The position numbers and the translations under genes are program-made. The notes under the pieces are model-generated. The model had not been told where the DNA came from and searched no databases. It saw nothing but the letters and a program-made list of their open reading frames with translations. 64,000 bases of DNA from Prorocentrum cordatum (Eukaryota > Sar > Dinophyceae > Prorocentrales > Prorocentraceae), in the NCBI GenBank assembly GCA_963575745.1, contig CAUYUJ010000725.1, positions 331,501 through 395,500 on the forward strand, in the 5' to 3' direction. Shown piece after piece: positions 30,548-39,660 of the stretch. Positions within the stretch are counted from its first letter, which is position 1, and every line of letters starts with the position of its first letter.

Positions 30548-32716
30548 GCGGCTCCAAGCCGGAGTGCGAGCCCAGGAGGCTCCAGCGTCGATTCTGCCCA
30601 TTTTGATGGCGAATCCGGCGCAGTTGGCAATCGCGACGGCAGTGGCGATGCCCGTTTTTGTTCGCGAACGCTTCGCCACGAATATCCCGAGTCCCCTGGC
30701 GTGGCCAGGCTTAGGGATCTTGTACATAGCTTTCTGCAGGACCCAGTGGCTTCCAGTTTAACTCCGCTCGATCATTTGGGTTGGGCGCTCAGTTTGCCTG
30801 CGTGCAGTGGTTTCCCCGTGGTGCCCGGGGCCGTCGCTGCGCCGCTGGCTCGCTCCCTGGCTCTAGACGGGCCCGCCCTGGCCCACGTTCGGGCGGACAG
30901 TCTCGCGCACTGGCGTGAGCGCAAGCGTGTGCTGGACCCGCTGTGGGCGTGCAAGTTCGGGGCGCTGCCCTCGCACGTCTAGGGCGTCCTGGGTCCGAAG
31001 AAAAATTTGCTTGTGCTCGGCGAGATGCTTGAGGCGATTGGCTGGCCTGACACGCGTCTCGTAGCTGATCTGAGGAATGGGTTTCCGCTGCTCGGCGAGA
31101 TTCCTCGCAGCGGTGCCCTGCCTGTCCTCCCGTTTTTGCAGTGCCCGGAAACTGCCGCGAGTTTGCGCGCGCAAACCGCTTCTTTAAACGAAGCCACGCT
31201 CCGCCGAGTTTGGCGTCAGACGGATCTGGAGGATTCAGTCCGAGCGGCTTTCGAGAGCAAGTGCGAAAAAGAGGTTCGCGACGGGCATGCGAGGTGGCGT
31301 TCCTTGTCAGGCAATTGCGTCCTCACTGCTAGGTTCCCGGCCGACGAAGGCTGGAAAGGGAATTCGCGCCGGGTGCGTTGCATTGACGACTTTTCGGCAT
31401 CTCGTATAAATGCCGCAGTGTCGGTTGGAGAGACCATCCAGCACGACACTCTTGATCGTTTCGTGGCGATGCTGCGCGACGTCATGTCGGCAGGTTGTGA
31501 CGGAGTCACGCTTCGCAAAGAAGACTTTGTAGCAGCGTTCAAGACGTTGCCCTTGGCGAGCTCGCACTTGCCGTTTGCAGTCGTCTCCTGGGATTCGGCT
31601 GAGTCCCGGGGCCAGGGGCTGCAACTTCTCGCGTGCCCGTTTGGGGCCGTCGCGTCGGTCTACAACTGGGAGCGCTTCGGTGCAGCAGTCAGGTCCATTC
31701 TGGCTGAGCTTTTCCTCGTAGTTTTTCTGCGGTTCGTGGATGATCTGTTTGGCGCGGATCGGGTCGTTGGAGGCGCTCCGTTCTTGGCTACGCCAGCAGG
31801 CGCCAGCGAAGTTGCACGCGAGGTGGTAGAATATTTACTTGGATGGGAACTTGATGCCACGAAGCGGGTATCTGGTTCAGCGAAAGCTCCCATTTTGGGA
31901 GTAGAGGTCGAAATCGACTTCGCTGGCGGGGCCGTGCATTTGGAGATTGGCCCGGCCAAGATCGCGCAATGGAGAGCGCAAATCTGCGCCATTCTGGAGC
32001 GCAGCGCGCTTCACCCTGCCGAAGCGAAAAAGCTTGCGGGGAGGCTGAGCTGGGGCGCTGCTGCTGTTTACGGCCGCGCGGCAAGGGTGCATCTGGCGCC
32101 GCTTTTCAAGCAGGCGTCTGGAGCGTCCTCGGCTTTGTCAGGCCGTTTGGCGCGCTCCCTCCGCTGGTGGCTGCGTTTTCTCCACTCTGTCCCGCGGCGC
32201 ACAGTGTTGTCCGCGGAGCCTGCTAAGCGGCGCCAGTGCATTGTATATTCTGACGCCACGGGCAAAGGCAGGTTGGCATGGGCCATCTGTTTGCCAGAGC
32301 GGCGTGTCTGGTCTGCCTCCGCGGTGCCCCGTGCAGTGTGGCGTTGGGCGCTCCACCGGAAAAACCAGGTAGCAACCTGGGAGCTAATGGCGGCCATTTG
32401 CGCACTCCACTGGCTGCTCAGCCAAGAGGCCGGGGATCGTCTAGAGGTCTTGTTGTTTGTAGATAATCAAACGGCCCTCGGCACTCTTTTGCGCGGCTCC
32501 TCTAGGCAATCCGATTGGAATGACCTAATTGGAGACTTCTGGCTGCGCGCCGCGTGCGCTACAGTTCTGTTGCACGGTTTTGATGTGCCCAGTCATTTGA
32601 ATTTGGCTGATGCGCCTACGAGGCCACACGAGAAGGCAGCAACGCTGGAAGCGATGCAATCAGCCGGCTTCGTCCAAGTGCCATGGAGCCAGCCGCCAGA
32701 CGCCCCGTGGCTCTGA
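30548..32716 (+). pseudogene. DIRS-type RT-RNase H of element 2 with one in-frame TAG
   Basis: Open from the codon after the gag TGA and in the same frame as gag. TAG at 30980-30982 interrupts SHV-stop-GVLGPKKN; element 3 has Gln at this place (LQCQSVLGPEKN) and element 1 Arg. Otherwise intact: RCIDDFSASRIN, KEDFVAAF, FVDD at 31733-31744, LGWELDATKR, then RNase H motifs YSDATGKG, WELMAAI, FVDNQTA and NLADAPTR. It ends in TGA at 32714-32716. One substitution would separate it from a complete enzyme. Confidence 0.85.
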
Positions 32717-32957
32717 GCAGATTGGGTAAGTGCTGCGAGAAAAATGCGCTGCATCGTCGTGGTCATAGGCATGGTTGGCACGCTGGCGTCAAGTGACCAC
32801 GTTGTCGGCCCTGCAGTTCTCGGTGCCTTTGGAAGCCGAGGGCGGTTGCGAGTCGGGGCCGTGCTTCAGGCAGTGAGTGCTTGGAGGCGCAGCGCTGTTC
32901 ACGCAGTCCGTAGCACATGGCTCAGGCAAAGGGGTGGCGTTGCTTTTGCATGTTTTC

Positions 32958-34502
32958 ATGTTGCATTTCCTGGAGCAGAGCCGGGCGCGTGCAGCGGCGT
33001 CAACAGGTGCAGATGCGCTTTCGCTGGCCGCGCCGGTCGTGGAGGCGGTGCCAGAGCAGTTTGCGACAGCGCCGCTCCCCGAGCCCTTGGCCAGCTTGGT
33101 GCGGCAAGTGGCTGCGGTAGCACCGCCAGGGCCTGCAGTCGAGTCTTTATGTTCGGATTTGGCAGCTGCTGGTGCTGGCCGGGCCGAGGACTTCTGCGGC
33201 CTCGGTCTGGCTGAAGTTCAACAAATTTGGGCTCCCCTCGATGGGTGTGCGCACCCATTCCTCCAGAGGTTTCTGCAGGTGTGTGAGGCAGAACGGCAGC
33301 GGAGTCAGCGGTCGGCGTCTTTTGCCGCTGCAAGTGGCGCCCAGCCGAGCCAGGCGGCGGGCGGCAGTCCGCAGGAGCTCGGATTAGAACGCAGGCCTGG
33401 TCCAGGAGCCGCCCAGAGGGGGATGGCTGCTCTGGCGCTGGTAGCGGACGCGCGGCGCCGACAGCAAGTGATCGAGCCCAAAGCGCTGGCTGGTGCGATC
33501 AGGGATTTGGCAAGGCTGCCGGAGTGGCCATTCGTGGATGCCAGGGTGCTGCCACGCGCTGCTGCGAAACGAGCGCGAGCCGCTGCCACAGATCTCGCAG
33601 GATTCGAGATTCGCGCCGTCTGGCTCGAATTCTGTGGGTGGCGCAGGAGCGCTCTGCAGTATGCCAGCGCGGTGGAGCTCTGGGGTGAAGCTGCTGCTGT
33701 CAGCGGTGAAGCTCCATGGCCGCCCAAGTACTCTACATTGTGCGTGTTTTGCGCGCTGTTTCGCAGCAGTACTTCGCTCGGGCGCTACTCGTCACATTTA
33801 CGGTCAGTGCTTCATCTGCTGCGGGCTCCGGCTGGCGAGCTTGGGGACACGTCGAAGCTTGTGCGTGGCGCAGAGAAAGCTGGGATGGGCCACCAGCGGC
33901 CCAGAGTTTGGGCGTCTGTGTCTCAGACCCGCGCTTTGGTAGAGTGGGTGTCGCAGGCAGGGCGTCACGATATTGGTCTATCGTGGGTAGTTTCTCGCCA
34001 CTTCTGTCTGCGGTATTCGTCTGAGACGCTGCTCCTGGGCTCGAGCAAAGCGCCCTTTCGCTTCGTTGGGAGTGGCCCAAATTTTCGATGCGTCATTACC
34101 TTCGTCCAGAGAAAGTGCCACCGCGCACCCGTGGAGGTTGTGAGAAAGTGCGCGTGCTCAGATGTGAAGCAGCTGCTTTGCGGGGTGTGCGGCTTGAAGG
34201 AAGCTGCGGCTGCAGAGTCTGTGCCATTCGGTCACGTGGCATATTCTGAAGCACTGGCGTACCTCAAGGCTGGCGCCTTGGCGCTTGGATTCCAGGACTC
34301 GGAGAACTGGGGGACGCATGCTTTTCGCCGTGGGTTTGCGGATGACGCTCTCCGAGCAGGCGGTGTGTCCTCGTTGTTTTGGTCTGGCGGATGGAGAGGG
34401 CTCGCTGCCTTCGGCTATGCAACGGCACAGTCGCGTGGAGAGATGGCCGCTGCGCAGTGGCTGGTGGAGCAGTCTCAGTCCAGCGGGGACGAGGGCAACT
34501 AG
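32958..34502 (+). CDS. Tyrosine recombinase, element 2
   Basis: Begins at ATG 32958 (MLHFLEQSRARA) by alignment with element 1, 514 aa, ending in TAG. The core-binding region contains WLEFCGWRRSALQYASAVEL and LGRYSSHLRSVLHLLRAP. Catalytic set: Arg in SRHFCLRYSSET, HxxR in WGTHAFRRGFA, Trp in SGGWRG, Tyr in FGYATA. The C-x-C-x7-C-x2-C motif is at 34149-34190 (RKCACSDVKQLLCGVC). No frameshift or internal stop is seen, so the enzyme could be functional even though gag and pol carry stops. Confidence 0.88.
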   Translation: MLHFLEQSRARAAASTGADALSLAAPVVEAVPEQFATAPLPEPLASLVRQVAAVAPPGPAVESLCSDLAAAGAGRAEDFCGLGLAEVQQIWAPLDGCAHPFLQRFLQVCEAERQRSQRSASFAAASGAQPSQAAGGSPQELGLERRPGPGAAQRGMAALALVADARRRQQVIEPKALAGAIRDLARLPEWPFVDARVLPRAAAKRARAAATDLAGFEIRAVWLEFCGWRRSALQYASAVELWGEAAAVSGEAPWPPKYSTLCVFCALFRSSTSLGRYSSHLRSVLHLLRAPAGELGDTSKLVRGAEKAGMGHQRPRVWASVSQTRALVEWVSQAGRHDIGLSWVVSRHFCLRYSSETLLLGSSKAPFRFVGSGPNFRCVITFVQRKCHRAPVEVVRKCACSDVKQLLCGVCGLKEAAAAESVPFGHVAYSEALAYLKAGALALGFQDSENWGTHAFRRGFADDALRAGGVSSLFWSGGWRGLAAFGYATAQSRGEMAAAQWLVEQSQSSGDEGN

Positions 34503-34614
34503 GCACGCTCGCATGCAGTGGGCGCGCGCCGGTAAAACAGCGGTTCCGAGGCGTGCCTCTGCCCTGTGGACATCGCCTGTCGGCTTGGCCGCCAGTGCCC
34601 TCCTGGATGCAGTG

Positions 34615-34731
34615 GGCCATTGGAGTTGTCCAGTCGGGCCCTGCCTGGCGGCGCCGGTTGTCTCTCCGCCCAACGCGGGCGCGGGGACGCCGACCCGTGC
34701 GTTTTGAGCGTGGCCGCACGCAGAGATTTTC
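34615..34731 (+). repeat. Y repeat, copy 1 (117 bp, ends GAGATTTTC)
   Basis: Starts GGCCATTGGAGTTGTCCAGT and ends CGCAGAGATTTTC. It matches 35327-35443 over the same 117 bp and diverges abruptly on both sides. It forms the last part of element 2 before the terminal hairpin. Confidence 0.9.
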
Positions 34732-34773
34732 ATCGCCCCTAAATCGTGTAACGGTTTGGGGGGCAGGAAAATC
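34723..34773 (+). repeat. GNA-loop hairpin at the 3' end of element 2, with a covarying pair
   Basis: GAGATTTTC (34723-34731), stem CCCCTAAATCGT (34736-34747), loop GTA, ACGGTTTGGGGG (34751-34762), then GAAAATCTC. The loop-closing pair is T-A here against C-G elsewhere, and two other positions are G-T pairs, so all 12 stem positions still pair in RNA. It lies 223 bp after the recombinase stop. Confidence 0.92.
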
Positions 34774-35326
34774 TCCAGGAGGACTCTAGTGGTCTCCTCG
34801 CTTCTTGGCCTCGGTGGCCTCAGTGGAATCGCATTCGCTGCCTGGCAGTGCCCCCGTGGCGCGGCGGATCGTTGTGCTTACAGCCGGTGGCCGCGTGCGG
34901 CTGGTGGATTTGGGCGTGGGGATGCTACGCCACTTGCCCTTCTCCCCCCTCTGGCCGCGAGTGCGCGAGGATAACCGCGCCTTTGGCTGGCGGTGGCAGT
35001 GGTGCTCCTGTGAGGAGGGGCGCGCCTGGCCGTGCTCTTGGGCGCTCGGGTTGCGGCTCGTGCTCCTCGTCGCCGCTGCCCTTCCTCGTCGCCTTCCTGG
35101 CTCTGTCCGTGCATTCTGGCGCTCAGGGCGTTGCTGGTGCTCCTCGTCGCCACGGCTCCTCGTCGCCACGGGCGTCCTCGTCGCCACCGCCTCTCGGGGG
35201 CACTGCCGCTCCTGGGTTCTCGTACCACTCGGCCGCATGCGCGGCGCAGGCTGCTTTGTAACCCACCCGCTGCCACCCTGTTGCTTTTCTGGGCGCTGGT
35301 GCGGGTGCGGCGTCCCTGCCAGGCGG
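34774..35326. other. Unique DNA after element 2, no gene recognised
   Basis: GC-rich DNA beginning tccaggaggactctagtggt. The region rich in ctcctcgtcgcc (about 35050-35190) is weakly repetitive. Several frames stay open but none resembles a known protein. Confidence 0.4.
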
Positions 35327-35443
35327 GGCCATTGGAGTTGTCCAGTCGGGCCCTGCCTGGCGGCGCCGGTTGTCTCTCCGCCCAACGCGGGCGCGGGGAC
35401 GCCGACCCGTGCGTTTTGAGCGTGGCCGCACGCAGAGATTTTC
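35327..35443 (+). repeat. Y repeat, copy 2 (117 bp, ends GAGATTTTC)
   Basis: Second copy of 34615-34731. After GAGATTTTC (35435-35443) it continues into unrelated DNA (ttcatgccacagcc) with no hairpin. Confidence 0.9.
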
Positions 35444-35794
35444 TTCATGCCACAGCCGTGGCTCGGCGGGCGTGCTGCTTCAGCCGCAGGCCACAGGGCG
35501 CATCCCTTCAGGGAGGGCCCTTACCCCTCCAGGGAAGGGCGGATTGCGACCAGCACGAGGTGTGAACCCAGGGCGGGCGGGCGGGTCAGCGAAAAGCGCG
35601 CGGAACTACCCCTGGGCCTGCGCTCGAGAAAACAATACCGACGGTGAAAGACCCCACATGAAGGCGAAGCCCATCGATATTGCAATATAAAGGGAGCAAC
35701 CTGCAATGATTTGATACGAAGAATAACTCGTTTTGGGGTGTCCGCGAAAACCTCGTTTCGCGAATGCACAGCCTCCTCAGAAACTGCGCCGCAC
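35444..35794. other. Unique DNA containing a third G motif
   Basis: No gene seen. Positions 35737-35790 (gtgtccgcgaaaacctcgtt…) match the G motif at 6963-7018 and its inverted copy near 8845-8900, sharing CGAATGCACAGCCTCCTCAG. Confidence 0.6.
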
Positions 35795-36020
35795 ACGCAC
35801 ACGCACACACACACACACGCACGCACACGCACGCACGCACGCACACACACACACACACTCTCACACACACACACACACACTACCACACGCCCACACACAC
35901 ACAACACACACACACACACGCGCACGCACGTACGCACGCACGCACAAACACGGACGCACGAACACGCGCGCACGCACGCACGAACACACACACACACACA
36001 CACACACTAACACACGTACG
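35795..36020. repeat. Compound CA / GCAC microsatellite
   Basis: About 225 bp of ACAC repeats mixed with CGCACGCA and CTCACAC variants. Open frames across it encode Thr-His or Cys-Val runs and are not genes. Confidence 0.95.
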
Positions 36021-36450
36021 CAAACACACAGTTGGCGGTCGTGGCCTCACGCGCAGCGACGAGGCAGAGAAAAGTAGGTCAGAACGAACAGGAGACGCGC
36101 GCGGCCAGCCATTCAGAAGATGGGGCAGGGATCCAAGGGATCAACCAACCATGCCATGCCATACCTGGGCATGGGCAGCGCGGGTGATACACACACATAC
36201 ACACTCATTTTTCCGTTTCGGACGCGCCGGTGAGTGCGACCAACGAGTGCACGGTGGGGGGTAATTATCAAAAAGTATTTTTTTTGTTAGCGCCCATGCG
36301 GAATCCCATACATCGGGTTCCACACATACATACACACAGAACTCCACACACGTAGGGGCGCACTCACGCCCTCTTTCGGCGCGCTGGAGGCCGCAGTCAG
36401 CGGGTACAGTTCAGGCGAGGCACGCGCAGCCAGGACTTACCACCGCTATG
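36021..36450. other. Unique DNA, no gene seen
   Basis: Includes a run of T (36281-36290) and short CA tracts. No protein similarity is recognised. Confidence 0.4.
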
Positions 36451-36965
36451 TGCAATGTGTCCCGCCGTGTCCCGCCGTGTCCCGCGGTGTCCCGTGGTTG
36501 CTAGTGATTGTGTCCCGATGGTGTTCCGTGGTGACCCGTGGTGTCCCGTGGTGTCCCACTGTGTCCCGCGGTGTCCCGTGGTGTCCCGTGATGGTGTCGT
36601 TTCGTGTCCGTGGTTTTCCGCGGTGTCCCACCGTGGAGTCCCGATGATATCCGGTGGTGTCCCGCGGTGTCCCGTGGTGTCCCGCTGTGTCCCGAGGTGT
36701 CCCGCCGTGGTGTCCCGTGGTGTCACGTGGTGTCCCGTGACGGTGTCCCCATGGTGTTCCGTGGTGACCCGTGATGTCCCGTGGTGTTCCGCGATGTCTT
36801 TTGGTGTCACGTGGTGTCCCGTGGTGTCTTGTGGTAGGTGTCCTGTGGCAGTGTCCCGATAGTGTCCCGATGGTGTTCCGGTGATGTCTTGTGTCCCAAA
36901 TAATATGTCCCAATGGGGTCCTGTGTTGTCCCGCGGTGTCGCGTGGTCCCACAGTGTCCCGTGGT
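36451..36965 (+). repeat. GTGTCCCGTG decamer array
   Basis: About 515 bp of 10-bp repeats around gtgtcccgtg / gtgtcccgcg with occasional longer units. The related GGTGTCCCGAT array occurs at 46874-47875 and, inverted, at 38104-38625. Confidence 0.9.
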
Positions 36966-37484
36966 ATATTGTGAGATGATCGTGAGATATATCGAGATCC
37001 TGAGTGAGATTGACCGTGAGGTCGGTAGTTATATCGATATTGAGAAGATCGATCGTGGGGTCGACCGTGAAAACACTATCGACGACCTCCGCGGGAGCAG
37101 TGGGACGCGACAGACCCCCCGCTGCCTGACTGGGAGACTCTGGGAGAAGTCCAAATCCCCAGTCAGGCGATCGCCGAAAACCGAACCCCCACCACCAGGG
37201 CGGGCGGGCGGGAAAACCGAACACCGAGCAGCCGGCACCAAGAAGACCGCCCCCAGCGGCCCACCGAGGGAGCGCGCCGCCTGTGACCAACTCCGCGGGG
37301 GCTCGAAGCCGGTAATTGGTTGGCGAATTATTCCAGCTCGTCAGACAGTGCTTGAAGCTGTTTGTGCAGAGGGCGTCGGTTGCTGTGCAAAAAGCCATTG
37401 TCGCCATCTGTCTGGGCTCGCTGGTGCGCGGACAGGCTGAGCCGCGTCCGCTAGTGGGTGGTGTGCGCGCTCTTGGTAGCATTT
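36966..37484. other. GATCGATTGAGAT-type short repeat and unique DNA
   Basis: 36970-37085 is a degenerate array of gagat/atcgat words, the reverse-complement type of the array at 38866-39245. 37086-37484 is unique; a minus-strand open frame across it has no recognised similarity. Confidence 0.5.
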
Positions 37485-37576
37485 GGCTTGGTGGCGTGAC
37501 CCCAAGAGCGGCGCAACCACGCAGCAGGGCACTTCTCTGTGGCACTGTTACTGCGGAGGCCGCCGAGGAGATTTTC
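37485..37576 (+). repeat. X repeat, copy 1 (92 bp, ends GAGATTTTC)
   Basis: Starts GGCTTGGTGGCGTGACCCCA and ends CGCCGAGGAGATTTTC. It matches 38012-38103 with one visible substitution and no similarity outside. Confidence 0.92.
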
Positions 37577-38011
37577 TATGGGTGGGAAAATTGACGAAAG
37601 GGCTGGAGCTGCCCGGTCTGCGTGCTCATGTCTTGGTTGCCTCCCAGGGAGCTGCGGACTGGCCGCCTGCTGCGGCGTGCTGCTGCTGCTGCTGCTGCGG
37701 CTGTTGCTGCTGCTGCTCTGCCGTCCGTCGGTCGCTGTCGTCTGTCTTGTTGGTCGTGTCTGTCGTGCGTCCTGGGCCTAGCTGCCCTGTGTGGCGGCGG
37801 CGCTCTCGGCCAGGTTGCCGTGGCGGCGTTGCTGTTGGCGGCCCTGTGTGGCCTGAGAGTTTCTTGCTCTGCGCAGTCCTGTTGCCCGCAGGTGGTGGTG
37901 GGCTGCGTGCGGCTGTGCCCGCGCGGGCCGTTTCTCCGTTCTTCCGTTTTCCCCGCCCCCCCGCCCTCGGTGGAGGTGTGTGTTCTCGGTGGTCGCGTGG
38001 TTGCAGTCGCG
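37577..38011. other. Unique DNA containing one arm of a 212-bp inverted repeat
   Basis: 37724-37935 is the reverse complement of 46662-46873 with only a few differences. A CTG trinucleotide run lies at about 37678-37720 directly before it. No gene is recognised; Cys/Leu-rich open frames reflect the composition. Confidence 0.7.
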
Positions 38012-38103
38012 GGCTTGGTGGCGTGACCCCAAGAGCGGCGCAACCACGCAGCAGGGCACCTCTCTGTGGCACTGTTACTGCGGAGGCCGCCGAGGAGATT
38101 TTC
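38012..38103 (+). repeat. X repeat, copy 2 (92 bp, ends GAGATTTTC)
   Basis: Second copy of 37485-37576. After GAGATTTTC it continues into the GACACCATCGGG array. Confidence 0.92.
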
Positions 38104-38625
38104 CGGGACGCCGAAGGACACCATCGGGACACCACTCGGACTACCATCTGGACACCATCGGGGAACCACAAAAACACAATCGGAATACCAATCAGGACAC
38201 CAACCGGGACACCACCAGGACACCATCGGGGCACCATCGGAACAGCATCGGGACACCATGCGGACACCACGGGACCCCGAAGGACACCATCGGGACACCA
38301 CTCGGACTAGCATCTGGACACCATCTGGACACCATCGGGAAACCACAAAACACAATCGGAATATCAATCAGGACACCAACCGGGACATCACCAGGACACC
38401 ATCGGGGCACCATCGGAACACCATCGGGACATAGTCGGGACACCACGGGACCTCGAAGGACACCATCGGGACACCACATGGACACCATCGGGACACCATC
38501 GAGACACCATCGGGACACCAGCAAGATACCATCTGGACGCCATTGGAATACCATCGCCACACCATCGGAAGGCCACTGGACACCACAGGACACCATCGGG
38601 ACATCACAACCGAATACCCTCAGTA
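38104..38625 (-). repeat. GACACCATCGGG array
   Basis: About 520 bp of 10-12-bp repeats (caccatcggga) with interspersed variants, including a ~155-bp direct repeat (starting at 38107 and about 38278, both with cgaaggacaccatcgggaca). It is the reverse complement type of the array at 46874-47875. Confidence 0.9.
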
Positions 38626-38865
38626 CCTCCCGTCAAACGGGCGGGGGAGCGGACTTCTGTCCTGGCAGTGCCCTCGCAATAGAGTGTTCCTTCCTCTCGC
38701 CCGCCCACGCAACTTCCCTTCGCCCTTAAGGACGACACGAACGCGAAACCGAAACCGAGGTTCCTCGGCGGGGGCTCTCCGTTCCACTTCGATCTTAATC
38801 CCTGCACTTCCGATATGACGATCCTTCGGGTGAGAAGGGGGTTCGGGAGGAAGGGAACCAACGTC
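38626..38865. other. Unique DNA, no gene seen
   Basis: About 240 bp between two short-period arrays. No coding signal recognised. Confidence 0.4.
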
Positions 38866-39245
38866 CACTCAATCGATCTCACGATGGATCTCACTACCGA
38901 CCGCGCTATCGATCTGAATATGGATCTCACTCGATCGATGTCTTTAATCATTAACGATCTCACTACCTATACCGCTATCGATCCCGCTTTCTATCTGACC
39001 ATCGATCTTACTATCGAGCTCACTATCGACCCCACTATCGAACTCACAATCATCGACCTCACTATCGATCTTATCATTGATCTTACTGTCGATCTCAGCG
39101 CCGACCTCACTACCAGTCTCACTATCGATCTCACTATCAATACCACTATCGATCTCACTGTCGATCTCACTTCCAGTCCCATAATATCACTATCGATATC
39201 ACTATCGATCTTGCGATCGATCTCGCCATCAATCCCACGATCGAT
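38866..39245 (+). repeat. ATCGATCTCACT dodecamer array
   Basis: About 380 bp of 12-bp units (atcgatctcact and variants). Because the unit is four codons, an open frame encoding Ile-Asp-Leu-Thr repeats exists; I do not call it a gene. Confidence 0.9.
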
Positions 39246-39250
39246 TTCTC

Positions 39251-39280
39251 CGCGCGAAAACGCGTAGCGTTTTCAGCGCG
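39251..39280. repeat. Second type of GNA-loop hairpin
   Basis: GAAAACGC (39256-39263), loop GTA, GCGTTTTC (39267-39274), with further CGCGC/GCGCG pairing outside across a single bulged A. It lies at the end of the dodecamer array. Stem sequence differs from the six CCCCCAAATCGC hairpins, but stem ends and triloop are of the same kind. Confidence 0.75.
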
Positions 39281-39471
39281 AGAAAACAACGAGCGGCCAG
39301 AGTTGTCTATGTACTCCTCCGCTTCTTTGCTCACTCGCCTTATCCCAAAGTGGGTGCTCCTCCTGGTGGAGCTGGTGGTGCCTGGCGGCGCTTCCCGTCG
39401 TCGGTGTTGCTTCTCACGCGCCTGGGACCTCGGTGAGGTCGCGGTTGTCCGTCAGTCTTTCTGGGCCGTTG

Positions 39472-39530
<59 letters not shown>

Positions 39531-39660
39531 CGTCTGTCTGTCTGTCTGTCTGTCTGTCGTCGGCGCCGTCGTCGTCTTTGCCCTTGGGGGCGGTGGCGCC
39601 GCAGTTTCCTTTCGAGGGCTCGGTGGCCGTGTGCTCGCGGCCATGGTGCCCCACGGGCCC
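39281..39660. repeat. Unique DNA with a TCTG tetranucleotide microsatellite
   Basis: 39473-39560 is almost pure (TCTG)n. It lies between the second-type hairpin and the broken end of element 3. No gene is seen. Confidence 0.85.

Larger units (their letters stand above)
28790..34773 (+). mobile_element. DIRS-like tyrosine-recombinase retrotransposon, element 2
   Basis: About 6 kb, with leader, full-length gag, RT-RNase H and tyrosine recombinase in the same order as element 1, ending at a GNA hairpin (34723-34773). Damage is limited to two single nonsense codons (29912 in gag, 30980 in pol). The 5' limit is not certain; I place it at the leader sequence shared with 3.6 kb. Confidence 0.8.

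Noticed and set aside
36397-37545. Minus-strand 382-codon frame with Thr/His/Gly repeats
   Set aside because: About half is the GTGTCCCGTG array; the rest has no recognised similarity.
37724-37935. Possible spliced-leader or snRNA gene cluster in the inverted repeat
   Set aside because: No spliced-leader exon or Sm-like site was found in it; the only DinoSL match in the window is at 48077-48098.
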